Source: Selaginella moellendorffii (Eukaryota > Streptophyta > Lycopodiopsida > Selaginellales > Selaginellaceae). Taken from it: a stretch of DNA of 64,000 nt. Under the pieces are notes generated by a model. It searched no databases. It was not told where the DNA came from and was given only the letters and a program-made list of their open reading frames with translations. This document shows positions 21,898-33,954 of this stretch, piece by piece; position 1 is the stretch's first letter, and each line of letters opens with the position of its first letter. The DNA lies in assembly GCF_000143415.4 (NCBI RefSeq), contig NW_003314320.1:978746-1042745 (forward strand). The letters are read 5' to 3'. The position numbers and the translations under genes are program-made.

Positions 21898-24800
21898 ATG
21901 GAAGATCGATCTGCTGCCGACGCCGCCGTGATGGAGCGCGGCAAGAAGATCGGCAGCACTGGCGTCGGCGGCGGCGCGCTCGTCAGTGGCAGCGGCAAAC
22001 GCGCATTCGGCACTGTTCTTGCGGCGCTCATCCTGTGCCTCATCGGGATCATGGCATTCTCGATCCGCCTCTTCTCGGTGAGTGGGATGGATATTTCGCG
22101 GAGAATGAGCTCGCATTGTAGGTTATCAAGTACGAGAGTGTCATCCACGAATTCGATCCGTATTTTAACTATCGGGTCACGAAGGTCTGTGATCTTAGAG
22201 TTTGAAGGCTTAAAATCTAGAACTTTTTCTTGCGTTTCTGTCTTTTAGTACCTTACAAAGGCTGGAATCTACGAGTTTTGGAACTGGTTTGACGATCGGA
22301 CTTGGTAAAACTTCGTTCTTTCGTTTAAGTTGTGTGTGTGTGTGATAAATGGAAATTCATACAGGTATCCACTTGGCCGTGTCATAGGCGGCACAGTGTA
22401 CCCCGGGCTCACGATAACAGCGGGAACAATGTGGTGGTATGTATTTTTGTTTTTGCGTTCCTAAACTTTGGCTTGTTTGTTTTCTCTCTGACGCTTGATG
22501 TAATTTGCAGGATCTTAAACGCATTCAACATCCCTCTGTCTGTTGAGACAGTCTGTGTGTTCACGGCTCCCATTTTCTCATCGTTTGCGGCATGGGCGAC
22601 ATACTTGCTAACTAGCGTACATGAAATTTATTTTGTCACTGCCTGGTCTGATATGCTCTTGAACTTGCAGGAAGTCAAAGGACGAGGTGCTGGCCTAACA
22701 GCTGCTGCACTTCTCGCAATGGTAAGGAACAGGAATTTGTCTTGTCTTGTTTTCTTATTCTATTTCACGCTGTAATTATTCCAGGTCCCGTCCTACATCT
22801 CTCGGTCTGTAGCGGGAAGTTATGACAATGAAGCGGTTGCTATCTTTGCTTTGATATTCACATTTTACCTTTACGTTAAGGTGAGCTCTCTTGCTACCGG
22901 TTTCTCGAGTGTTTCTCATTTGTACTCTGTCCAGACGCTGAATACAGGATCTCTTTTCTATGCAACGCTCAATGCCCTTGCCTATTTCTACATGGTACTC
23001 TTTTGTATGTTTATAAATCTGATTCAGCTTTGCTCTCGTTCAGGTTTGTTCCTGGGGAGGTTATACGTTTATCATCAATTTGATTCCGATGCATGTCCTC
23101 CTATGTATTGTGACTGGGAGATACTCATCACGGTTGTATATAGCATATGCACCTTTGGCAAGTATACTTTTTGAGTTTTGCTTCAGAGCATAACAGTGTA
23201 AAGCTTCTTCAGGTTATACTCGGAACACTTCTGGCCGCCTTGGTTCCTGTTGTTGGCTTCAACGCTGTTATGACGTCTGAGCATTTTGCGTCCTTCTTGG
23301 TACATACTTTTGCCGAACTTGACGCATGACATTGTCGTTACTATCAGGTTTTTGTAATTATCCACGTAGCAGCTCTTGCACACTACATTAAACGAGTACT
23401 AAGCCCCAAACAATATAGCACAGCGGTGTCATTTGTTATCACTTTTGGCATGTATGAGCGTGCCATTTGAGTTTCTACTTTTATTCAATGGTTTTGGTTT
23501 TCAGGGCGGGAGCTGCTGCTTTAATAGCAATACTGGCCGCAATGGTAGCTGCGAGTCCCACGAAAGGCTGGAGTGGGAGAAGCTTGAGTCTACTTGATCC
23601 GTAAGCTTTTACGTTGTTTCCTAAAGGTCGGTGGTAATGTTTTTTCTTTTTCTGACGCAGGACTTATGCGAGCAAGTACATTCCTATAATAGCCAGTGTC
23701 AGTGAACATCAGCCGCCGACATGGCCATCCTACTTTATGGATATCAATGTGCTCGCTTTTCTCGTTCCAGCTGGTATTATCGTAAGTTCGTTTACATGTT
23801 GTGAAAATTTGTTTTTCTGAAGTTGTGATTAATAGGCATGTTTTCTTCCTCTTTCCGACTCGAGCTCGTTCGTCGTGCTGTACCTGGTGACTTCAGTCTA
23901 CTTTTCTGGTGTCATGGTTAGTAAAATATTCCAATCTTCCGGAATATCTAACGACTGTGTGTGTAAAGGTGCGGCTGATGCTTGTGCTGGCTCCAGCAGC
24001 TTGTGTTCTATCAGGAATTGCCTTGTCGGAGGCATTCGCCGTCCTCACTAGATCGATCAAATATCAAGACTTATCGGAGGCAAGTTTACTGTTTTCGTTT
24101 CCGTGTTCTAAAGTCCATCGAATTTTTATTGTAGAGCGCTGCAGTAGACAGCACTGCAACACTGAACAGCACGAATGAAAACGAAGCTAGCGTTAAGGAA
24201 GTGAAGGACAAGGCGCCGAAGAGAGGCAAAAAGAAAACTGTGGAGAAAGAAGTGGAGAAAAAGCGAAAGAGGCTTCTTGGCTTGCCCATGGAAGCATCTG
24301 CCGTGGGCATTCTTCTTCTCATTATAATGGGGAGTTTCTATGTGGTATGTCTACTTTTCTTGTTTGTCATGTATATGGTTTTAACACTGGCAAGTATAGG
24401 TGCATTGTGTTTGGGCTGCAGCAGAAGCATACTCTGCGCCGTCAATAGTTCTGACATCACAGACTCCTGACGGTGGTTTACACGTTTTTGACGACTTCCG
24501 TGAAGCATATGCCTGGCTCAACCACAATACGGGCGAGGATGACAAGGTCTGTTTGTGGCACATGTATTCCCTGCTAAAGATTCATTAAGCACTGAAGGTG
24601 GCGTCGTGGTGGGATTATGGCTATCAAACGACAGCAATGGCAAACAGGACTGTCATTGTAGACAACAACACATGGAACAATACGCACATAGCCACCGTGG
24701 GAACAGCAATGTCTTCACCGGAGCGACAAGCTTGGGAGATTTTCCAGTCACTGGATGTCAAATACGTCTTCGTGATTTTCGGAGGTGCTTGATTTTCCTG

Positions 24801-25443
24801 CTTGATTCATTGATAGCTGATGGTTTGAACAGGTCTGGTGGGATATCCAAGCGATGATATCAACAAGTTTTTGTGGATGGTGCGGATAGGGGGAGGGGTT
24901 TTCCCGCATATTAGGGAGCCTGACTATCTCGTAAGCATCCTCTCTCGTTGATTTTTAACTCTATCGAGTTCTCGATTTGCAGAGAGATGGTCATTACCGC
25001 ATTGACTCTCAGGCAACGCCAACGATGCTAAACTGTCTCATGTATAAGCTCTCGTACTACCGGTATGGATTCCTTCAGTTTTAGATACCGTGTTTCTCTG
25101 ACGGAGATGACAATACAGATTTGCGGAGGCGGATGGTAAAGGATACGATAGAGTAAGAAGAACCGAGATTGGGAAGAAGTACTTCAAGCTGAACTACTTC
25201 GAGGAGGTAGAAAACTTTCGTGAAGCTGTGATCTTCTCCCGCATTGATTTCACATGATTTCACAATCATTATTTCAGGTGTTCACGACGCAACACTGGAT
25301 GGTGCGCATCTACAAGCTCAAACCTCCTCGGAACCTGGTGTCTGCTGTCAAGTCCAAGAAAAGGTTCTTATGATTTCTCTTTGCTGTTCCCATCGTGTGA
25401 ATTTCTCTCTTGCAGGACGCAAAAGAAGAAGACAACACGCTGA
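21898..25443 (+). CDS. STT3: Oligosaccharyltransferase catalytic subunit STT3
   Basis: Catalytic subunit of the ER oligosaccharyltransferase, which moves the preassembled glycan from dolichol to Asn in N-X-S/T sites. I can trace 23 exons with clean junctions, beginning 21898-22077, 22122-22184 and 22249-22304 and ending 25416-25443. Landmarks in order: membrane span 1; the first-loop catalytic motif EFDPYFNYR; '[20 protein letters not shown]'; the [10 protein letters not shown] motif of the fifth external loop; many membrane spans; a lysine-rich cytosolic loop; then WWDYGYQ and [11 protein letters not shown] (the acceptor-site reader). The tail is Lys/Arg-rich. Two introns start with GC instead of GT (23158 and 24080), both as GCAAGT. 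The start is the ATG just before the conserved '[11 protein letters not shown]' segment. Conservation is high and nothing is broken. Plants have STT3A and STT3B; I cannot separate them here. Confidence 0.95.
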
Positions 25444-26379
25444 AATAAGTAGAGGAGCGAATTTTTGCAGGCAAAGACTTTGGAAACTAAATCTAAACTT
25501 GAATCAGCTAATTTATCCATACTCCACTCTCCCATGATGGTGATTTGGAACTTCTTTGCATAATAAGCTCTGATAATCATGTCTCAAGCAATAGTGTTAG
25601 CTAATTTTCAATAGATTCTCAAACTCTCTTTCTCAATCCCCCTTTCTGGGATAGATTAGACTTAAGATTCAGTTTCTTGTTTGAAATAATGTACTTTATA
25701 ATAATTAAGTTGCTCTTCATATTTGAAGGGCTTAGGTTTTTTCGATTATTCCATGCCATGGAAGACATGGAAATGGAGCTTTAGGTGATCAATGAGCACG
25801 AGTGGCACAATTTGGGCTCTGAAGAGATATTCTTTTGTGACTGCTGATGACGTAGCGGTCAGAACACCATTGGGTGATTTGATTTGATAACGAAGATAAA
25901 ACGAGACAACAAAGGTGTCTTTGATGTTTATTGACTGAGGGACTCACGGTGGAAGAATGTTACTAACAGGCATTTACCTTTGAGTTTCCCGAAGGGAACA
26001 GTCATCTATCTCAAGTTTGTGAAAAGTGCTAGTTCTGACCTTCCTTGATTTGGCTGTTTCGTCTTATGACTTTCATTGTTATCAGTCATATATTATTATT
26101 GCCTTTTTTAACTCTCGATTTACTAACAATCATGTTCCTGCTGCAGTCCCCCTTGCGACATCACATAAGGTTGCAGCTTGCAGGTAAGCACTCTGCATGT
26201 CTGGTAGTGGGTGCAAAAATCTTTCGCAATGAGAAAATTTCTTGCTTACAGTCCCTTCCAACCCAACCCGCTTTTGCAGTTTGAGTCTGGTAGCCCTTGA
26301 TCAAAGCTGACATCCTTCAACATTCTTTCACTGCATTCTGAGTGATTCGTTTCTGATACTGTTTCCTTTTACACACTTT
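25444..26379. other. Intergenic between STT3 and the Crinkler-like relic
   Basis: I see no gene. An LTR fragment lies at 25570-25680. The remainder (25.7-26.4 kb) could contain decayed 5' sequence of the Crinkler-like relic, but no header domain can be read. Confidence 0.4.
25570..25680 (-). repeat. LTR remnant of the gypsy family at 2.9-14.6 kb
   Basis: The order 'caatagtgttagc', 'ttctcaaactctc', 'caatcccccttt' and 'gatagattagacttaagattcag' repeats, with differences, the start of the LTRs at about 3030-3120 and 13605-13690. Only about 110 bp remain. Confidence 0.6.
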
Positions 26380-28110
26380 AGTCAGCGCGTTTCCAAATCT
26401 GGGCTCAGTAACTGAGGGCTTAGTCGCAAGAAAGGGGCGTTACACGCTGAAGAACTCAGCAATAGAGAAGTTGTTACAACTCGTTCAGCAGAGAGGTGCC
26501 GTCCTGATACAGGCTCCGCCTCATAGCGGAAAGACGTCTTTCCTGCAGTTGGCATTGGAGAGCACAAGACTCGCCAAACTGGGAAGCTGTTTATTTTATC
26601 AATCTTGCTACCGTCAGTGACACAATAAGCTTCGGGGATATTCTCAAGACCTATGGTGAGTGTAGCGTCTGCACTTTGACTTGAACTAATTCTTAGTGCT
26701 ACAGGTGTTAAGGTGATGGATCTCCTTGACCCAGGTGGTCCGAAAAGGCTTCTTATAGTTGACGAAGCCCTTGTTGTTTGAAACAAATGGCTTATTAAGG
26801 GCACTTGAACATAATTCTTTCGTCAGGATGGGGATTTAGAACACATCCGGATTCTAGTAAGCTGGGATAGTTCAAACAGTGAGGTAAACTTATCTCCTCA
26901 TGAATTTTATGCTTATAAATTGTTTTTCAGGTGATCATGGTCTTTCTTTGCAATTCAGTGATGAGGAGGCAGTAGACCTATGGTTAGTATGGATGCGGTA
27001 CTACAGATTCCAGACCTTGGTGATGAATTACAAGATTGGATTATCTGGTTATAAGCAGCCAGGAATAATGGCGGAAATTTTGGATTGGATTGCGGACACT
27101 ATTGCGACAAAAAGGCCGAGCAAGCTAAGTGAGTACTTCATCCACAAGCCGCAGACGATCAATCTCACTATCATATTTGCCAATTGTCGGAGCATACAAT
27201 CGTAAGCTGTGCCGTGTCTTGAAGTTTGCAATACTTTGACAGGTTATACAGGCTATACCACAAACTTGATAGTCCCTCTGGTGTTTACAATCATCCCTTA
27301 ATAACGTATGCTTACTTGAGAATCTCCAGGTATGCATTCACTTGGTAGATCTTTATGTGTTGGACATGTCCTTGGAGTTGTAGGTGTCGCATGATTTGCT
27401 TTCACAAGAGATGAAACACGCTGTGGATGGCTGCTTCTGCATGGCCAGCTTATGAAGAATCATTGGGGAAATTGCTGGTTGCCTTCTAGAGTGCACGAAC
27501 GTTTTTTCACCAGGCGCATCTTCAAGGGTATACTGCCAAGCGCTATGGGAATCAAGCTGTTCCTTGTCAAAGTTTTGGAGTGCTCCTCGTCGAAGGCGTT
27601 ACGAAACAGCTTTTCACGGGGTCGAGCAGATGAGGCGTACGAGCGCCATCTGAAAAATGAGTTCTACAGGTGTGTGACTTGGATCTCTTTCTTTTGTGAC
27701 AGCAACTTGTTGCAGGTCAGTATCCTTCTTGCTTGAGCCCGGCATCTGGCCATGTCCCGATGTGGGACCTTGTTCCGGTCTCAAAGGCTTCGCTGATTAC
27801 TATTTGGCACAGTTTGGCTAGTACTTTGAACTGATGAGGAAGGGTACACAGATCACAAGACGTTCGCATCTTGAGAGGTAATTAGATGCATTTTCTTTTT
27901 TGTTTTACTAATACACTTTATGTTCCAGATTCAGTCAGAACGGCCAGTATTGCCCCTGTTTTCTGCTGGACCTCTCAAGGCTTATGTCGTGATTGATATT
28001 TCGAATGAGTTTGAATTTTTGGATAACAAGCCGATGATCATGAAGATGGAACCCATCTGGAAGCACTACACTTTCTCGGTGTTCTGGATCGATCGTCTTT
28101 CTTAGTCCGC
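26380..28110 (+). pseudogene. Crinkler-like NTPase/nuclease pseudogene
   Basis: A broken copy of the family seen intact at 35.7-37.6 kb. A P-loop (APPHSGKTS, about 26508-26534) follows 'RYTLKNSAIEKLLQLV'. After one frame change comes 'FINLATVSDTISFGDI' and a Walker B strand RLLIVDEA (about 26740). Next come a 'GLSGYKQPGIMAEILDWIAD' stretch (about 27040), comparable to GGHKGL in the intact copy, and a nuclease-like region at 27.73-28.1 kb ('GFADYY' then 'YFELMRKGTQI', later 'AYVVIDISNEFEF'). The Asp, Glu and Lys of that last part resemble the restriction-endonuclease fold found at the end of Crinkler effectors. Stops and frame changes show it is dead. Short introns may remain, so exact breaks are uncertain. 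Confidence 0.6.
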
Positions 28111-28490
28111 TTGGTGTTCTTGGAGGTGGGGTCGACTTTTTTTTTATTTGAGAGATTGCACAATCTTTGAGGGTGGAGCTTGGTGTTCCGATCACGCATC
28201 TTGTGCCAAGCGCGCGCGAACCTCGCTCGGCTCCTCCAGTCTCATGGATAGACAGTCGCTGTTTTTCGGGATTCTCAGCAATTCGGCTCAAGAATTTCCC
28301 GCGTTGTGGATTGGACTTTTACAATTGGAACTTAGTGAAGGTCAAGTACTTAGAGAAGATATGCGGTCTCGGATCTTTTGAGCAAGGATATGATCAACGC
28401 TGAGATGGTTTGTCCGGTTTTTTCTTCGTTTTCGATTCCAATGCACGAGCTCTAAGGAGCTTATCCATCTCATTCCATCCTGCCTTCCTC

Positions 28491-29126
28491 CTACGAAAGT
28501 TCTAAGATTTCTCTTGCCAGATTCGCTCTCGCCTCTCGCTCAAACCCGGCGTGGAAGAAATCCGTCCAGAAGAGGCGCTCTCGCTCCAGAAATCGCTTGA
28601 GCACGCCGGCTCTCTTCTCGCGATACACGCTCTCGGGAACCCACGAGTACTCGCTCCGGATGCCCTCCTTGTACGCGTCGTATTCCTCCTTCCCGCGTCC
28701 CAGGATGGACAGATCGATGTCCACCACCAGCCTCTCCGCCTGATCGCCAGCTCCAGTGTGGTCCACCGTCGCCAGGATCATCCTCTCAATCCTCTCCCGC
28801 GCGCTCGCCTCCATCCCTCGCGACAAGTCCACGAACAGCGCCGCGCTCTCGGCCTCGTTGCTGCTCGATTTGGGGTCGTAGATCGCGTCGTGGAACCAGA
28901 GTGCCACGGCAACCTCGTCGAGCTGAGCACCCGTGAGTGCTGCTAAATCGGAGCTGCCGTCCTGGCGGAAATCGGCCAGCCGAGCCAAGCAATCGTGTAT
29001 GTGATTCAAGCCGTGATACTTTCGAGCCGGATCCGAGTAGAGTTTCTCGAGAGTCCCATGCACGCTGCGAGCCTGCTGCTCATCCTGCCCGCTTACCCTC
29101 GTCCAAAGCGCACAGAAGTCCGCCAT
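28491..29126 (-). CDS. HD-domain protein (predicted metal-dependent phosphohydrolase)
   Basis: A 211-residue protein in one uninterrupted exon, unlike most neighbours. Metal-binding positions fit the HD superfamily: YHGLNHIHD near residues 37-45, WFHDAIYDP near 77-85, a following NEAESA helix, and a later DIDLSILG (about 136-143). The whole protein matches the size and layout of the small HD group often called COG4339, found widely in bacteria and scattered in eukaryotes. Substrates of that group are not established. The start ATG at 29126 is the first in frame and sits shortly before the helical N-terminus. No signal peptide or membrane span is seen. The downstream neighbour is the Crinkler-like relic on the opposite strand. 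Bacterial origin by transfer is possible but unproven. Confidence 0.8.
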   Translation of the reverse strand: MADFCALWTRVSGQDEQQARSVHGTLEKLYSDPARKYHGLNHIHDCLARLADFRQDGSSDLAALTGAQLDEVAVALWFHDAIYDPKSSSNEAESAALFVDLSRGMEASARERIERMILATVDHTGAGDQAERLVVDIDLSILGRGKEEYDAYKEGIRSEYSWVPESVYREKRAGVLKRFLERERLFWTDFFHAGFEREARANLAREILELS

Positions 29127-29605
29127 AGCCGGAGCCCTAGAACCCTTTTTGCGCCTTTATATTAACTAGCAAGGAATCCAGCTCCGCTGGAATAGATAGG
29201 ACATCTAGGTGACATGAATCCTAAAGAATTAGTTGTTTGTTTTCATCATCCAGTAGTGATGATGTATATTTTTCAAATTGTTTGTCTGAAATTCATAATG
29301 TCATTTTAGTGTAGAGATTGATAATTATACCTTGGAGATCATCAATATCCACAAATACTTTTTATGACAATGGAACATTGTCTTTGTATATACCCTTTCT
29401 TTTATTGGTAACAAAAGTAATATAAGCAGATGGTTTCTCAAATCCCATATTGTTGCAATTATTATCACTATATAGGAAGTTATTACAGAAATTTAAAATT
29501 ATAGAAAGGATTCTAATCAAAATCTTTTATGTATAACTTGCAAGATGGCAGGGTCAGTAAGGAATCTCTAGTATTCTTTCATGGTCTAAATGTTTCTTTC
29601 TTCAG
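29127..29605. other. AT-rich intergenic DNA
   Basis: About 480 bp upstream of the HD gene, with no coding signal. The part nearest the gene should hold its promoter and 5' UTR. The rest is AT-rich and featureless to my reading. Confidence 0.4.
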
Positions 29606-29990
29606 ATCCTCAAGGAACTTCAAGCGGAAGGTGTTCCGGATTATTTGACTCCTCATAAAGTAAGTTCCTGAATGTTCTTTCCTTGCTGCTCTACAGTTAC
29701 CTAGCATGCTAGGTGAAAGTCTGCAAGAATTCACCAGCAACCATCCAGCCTTGAGCATGCTGCTACCAACTCTAAAGCCATATACAGCTGGCCAGCTTCT
29801 ATCTTTGTATGATCACTGGGTCATGGTGCAAGGATTTATCTGGGGAATCAACTATAGATACATTTAATATATACAAATTCATACATATACTTCTTTGATC
29901 AATGAGGTGTGAACTTGGCAATGTAAACTTGGTTAAACCTTGGTTAAGGAGATTGCCATTTCCTTGGCTCACAATCCATCTTGACCATTC
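29606..29990 (+). pseudogene. Glucose-6-phosphate isomerase fragment (plus strand)
   Basis: Two exon-like pieces remain. 29606-29659 reads 'ILKELQAEGVPDYLTPHK' and ends in GTAAGT. 29713-29865 reads '[20 protein letters not shown]' and then 'QGFIWGIN', the highly conserved C-terminal region of phosphoglucose isomerase. Further on, 'FFDQ' then stop then 'GVNLA' resembles the conserved SFDQWGVELGK with the Trp codon turned into a stop. The enzyme interconverts glucose-6-phosphate and fructose-6-phosphate; this piece cannot. Confidence 0.75.
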
Positions 29991-32900
29991 TTTTTCTTTT
30001 GGGTTTACTTGCATGTATGGAATTTATTAGCTCAATTTTCAACTTTTGAAGAAATTCTTCTTGATCTCGTAGGATCCCTTTATAAGGTCAACATTAGCCT
30101 CCCTAGCAATTATCCATTAAAGCCTCTCAAGATAATGTGGAAAGGAGGAAGAATTCAAAGATCTTATCTCTCATTGGAAAATGTAGGTGGTGTTTAAAAC
30201 GTGAATTTATTGCTGCAACATTCATCCTAGTGGACAGATCTTCTTGAAAACTCTCAAGGAGAATTAAAGTCCAGCTCTTACCATTTCCAAACTTTTGTTT
30301 CAATTTGTGCATTGCTGGGTGAGCCAGATCCTTGTGATTTTTCTCTTTGTTTTTCTTGAACTTATTTCCTTGTAGTTGATCCTTTGGTGGGAAGTATAAC
30401 CTGTGAATATTTGTCCAAAATGTTAGTAGCATCTGACCATGTTGTGATTGACCGGGGGCCAAATCTTCTTGGACATGTGAGAAACAAATCGAACTTTGTG
30501 GACAGCTCCATGGCCTTGTAGTCATGTAGCAAGCTCTTGGGCTTCTCATGCTGTATAAGCTGCAAGGCAAGGTCCATCTTTGCATTCATCACCAGCTTCT
30601 CCACTTCAGGGACTCAGTTGTAAGCAGCAATGGTGATCTTCAATTCTTCTCCAGACAGTCTTTTTGAGTAGTTGATCTGATTGTGCCACCTTCATCAAGA
30701 ACATCAACTTAAACTCAAGAAAGTTCCTTAGAGAAGACAAAAAAAAAAAAAAAACCTTAGCACTCAAGCTCTAGGCAAGAGCTCTCAATGACACGTTGCA
30801 AGCTTTGCTATGGCAGTTATGACAAAAAATAGCAGCCGGGACTGGACCGGGATGGCAGAAGTTTTATGCCTGGATGTTTGTGAAGATTAGACACAACATA
30901 AACAGTGAGAAACTTCGATTACCATAAGAAGAGGTTTTTGTAGAGAACCAACTCTAGAGTTTCAAAGAGCTCTGTTACACCATCCTTGAAACAAGTACCA
31001 CCACCCCCATGGTCTCCAACCACTCAGCATAGTTGCAAAGGAAGCTCAGTCTAGTAAATGTAATAGAAGTTTAACACTCAAACATTGTAAAATCCATCTT
31101 ACTTTACTGTCACTTGTTTGAGGTTGACTGGTAATGGGCTTCTGCAATGTTTTTACTTCTTTTGGGATAACAACTTCAAATAGATAAGAAACGCTTACCT
31201 TCAAAAGAGCAATGAATTGAGGAGATTTCTTGAAGAAAGTGTGCACAAACTGAGAACACGTTTGTTGGACCTAATTTAAGACATGAGTCAGCTTATGAGT
31301 AAACTAATCTTGCTTACCTCGATTGAAAATGCCTTATCCGGAAACATGGCATTGATTCTGAAGAAGACCATAGGTAAAAGAGTGCAGAGTAGTGCTAAAC
31401 ATACAAAGAGCAGCGGATTAAATGCAAAGGTTTGGAACTTACAATCGCTCATATCTTGCAATGCAACGTCGAAATAGACTTGCAAAAGCTGCGGGATAAA
31501 TTTTAGAGCATGTACCCCATTGCTACTTCCAATGTAGCCTTCATTCCAGGATACAACCAATGATGTTCCTGCAAGATGGACCTTTGTAACCTTAAAAGCG
31601 ATATAGTCACTTCTTGTTAATGCTAAGCCTTCATTTTCATCTTTCAAGAGGTCTGAAAACAGATCATCTGCTTCGTAATATAAGCTTCTTCCAGAGCCTT
31701 CTTTGCTAGAATTGTTGCCCCCACCAATGAAAGTTCCCGTGTAAGTCAATGCTCGAAGTGCCTAAAAAAAGATGCCTCGAGATAAAAAAATCACAAACGT
31801 TAATGAGCATATCACCTCAAGTGCTGGGTTATTTAGAATGTTCCCCATGTTTCCGTGCAAAGATCCAGTGCATTGTTCTAGACTCTGACCAAAACTGCAT
31901 AAAAGCTTCACATGCTTCAACATCAGAAATCGAGTCATAGCTCGGAAATACTCACTTGGCAGATACAGAAGAGCCAAGAACAGCTGCAAAATTGACAACT
32001 GCAAAACTCATAAACTTAGCCATCATCTTCTTGAAGCCAATTGTCATGTATGCTTGACGGTGGCAGTGCTTGGCTTTTGTTTGAATTATCAGAGAGCTTC
32101 AAGAAACTTAATCTCCAATGTGTATGACTGTAATACATTCCAAGCAAGGTTGTCAGTAATCTAGAGAAGAAGAAAAGAGAATACAGATGTTTGCCGGGGA
32201 GCTAAAAGCATCAAAAATAGAAAACTCACCTCTTCAGTCACTGCCACTTGGCTCACTATTCTCAACACTGAGAACTTGCCAGTGGATAGATGGACTCGCT
32301 GAGGTTAAGCCTATGCAAGTCAACCAACGTAGCTTGGCCAGTGACTCTAGAATGGGATCCAGCTTGTTGTCACTGAGCCATTGCACATGAAAATGCATTC
32401 AGTTTGGCTACAAACAATATGTGAAAGCTTTTTACCTCAAACTTAAGAGTGCCATACCATTGTTTGGCATGAAGAACTGGAAGAAATCAGCTTGACTGAG
32501 GAAGACAATGTTCAGTCTGCAGCAAACTTGACAAGATGGTGTAGAGTGAGCTGCTTCCGTTAGAGGTAGTGCTGAGCTTGGTCCTTGAGGACTGCATGAA
32601 CTCTAACGCAGCAATCGTCCAAGGGACTATTGTCTTGCATTTGCACAAAAGGCAGGCACGGGACAAAAACATGTAATTTCCATGGCAGCTTTAGTTTTAA
32701 ATATAAATTTCACTACCTTTGTTGTCAACTTCCATGTCACAAGAACCATTTCTTAGGGTCTCATTTACCATGTCTAAAAGGAAATGTTACAAGTAGGAAA
32801 CTTTTTATTATTAATTTTTGTTTGGATACCTCTTACCCTTTTTGCTTTGCTCTTTTGTAATCTCTTCTAGTCCCACTTCTTCTCTGCTTTTATAATCTAC

Positions 32901-33459
32901 AGGAATCATTTTACACACCTTTGTAAAGCATTTCAAATTTATAATAGGCATCTGGGCTGTAAATCTCACCTGAAACTTCTTTCCGAGGGATTCTCAATGA
33001 TGTAAATGCAACCTGCGTGTTTCCTGGCTCTCACCATTTTCCAAAGAGGAAGTCATTTCGTTCTGAAACCATGTAACTATAAAGATAACCCTAACCAACT
33101 TTTATCTTGCAATACTTTACTTTGTCACAAATATCTTAAATCATTTTCCTTTGTTACATTGGGCAATAAGATATTATTCAGCAAGCCAGGTTGTGCTGCA
33201 GCACGGATTGCATGTGTTCTTTAGCCGTGATGTACCTGCAAAGCTCAAGAGCTCACTCATTATTAAAAAGTTATGAAGTCATGCTCTGTCCAAGTTCTCT
33301 CACCTTTAAATAACGGTTGAGCGGCATTGTGAACTATGATTAGATCATTCTATGGGCTTTTGTTTGTTTGTGAAGCATTCATCTGTATGCAAACTCGGGA
33401 TGCAAGCACCTGAAAAGATTGGATTTTCAATTAGTTTCAGATGATGGAAAGCCAAGTTT
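29991..33459 (-). pseudogene. Unidentified exon fragments between two GPI pieces
   Basis: Several minus-strand stretches look exonic but do not join into a gene I recognise: 30604-30362 ('EKLVMNAKMDLALQLIQHEK'), 31749-31290 ('GSGRSLYYEADDLFSDLL', 'YIAFKVTKVHLAGTS'), 32004-31762, and 32672-32487 ('TIVPWTIAALEFMQSS'). Possible short introns and stops separate them. The segment is bounded by inverted fragments of one gene, which suggests it was inserted or assembled with them. No transposase is visible. Confidence 0.35.
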
Positions 33460-33690
33460 ACATTGCCGAGTTCACACCCCATTATTGAAGGAGTTGATTC
33501 CCCAGATAAATCCTTGCACCATGACCCAGTGCTCATACAATGCTAGAAGCTGGTCAACTGTACATGGCTTTAGAGTTGGTAGCAACATGCTCAAGACTGG
33601 ACGATTGCTGGTGAATTCTTACAGACTTTCACCTAACATGCTAGATAACCGTAGAGCAGCAAGGAAAGAACATTCAAGAAGCCTTTCAAG
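33460..33690 (-). pseudogene. Glucose-6-phosphate isomerase fragment (minus strand)
   Basis: On the minus strand, 33645-33495 gives '[20 protein letters not shown]' and '[12 protein letters not shown]', nearly the same as 29713-29865 but inverted. An in-frame stop precedes it (a CAA to TAA change relative to the other copy). Similarity to the plus copy extends upstream to about 33690 and then stops. Confidence 0.75.
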
Positions 33691-33954
33691 ATCCTACTCT
33701 TTATTTTGTAGGAAATTCAGCACTTGGCTCTCCGAATTTGCAGCATGCCAGGACTGCATTGCAATGTGTTGGGATTTCTCCTATCCAAGATGTGTGCAAG
33801 TATGCACAGATTTTGAGGAGATTTAGAAGGTAGTAGGTAGACAATGCTTGATTCTTATTATAATGAGGCTTATAACATTAACTTTGCTAAACAATAGACT
33901 ATGGCCGGTTTAGTAAAGGGATGATAAAACGTGTATGGTTGTAAAACTCAGTTC

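Noticed and set aside
26380-28110. An NLR disease-resistance (NB-ARC) gene
   Set aside because: A P-loop and Walker B are present, but NB-ARC signatures (GLPL, MHD) and LRRs are absent; the nuclease-like tail fits Crinkler proteins better.
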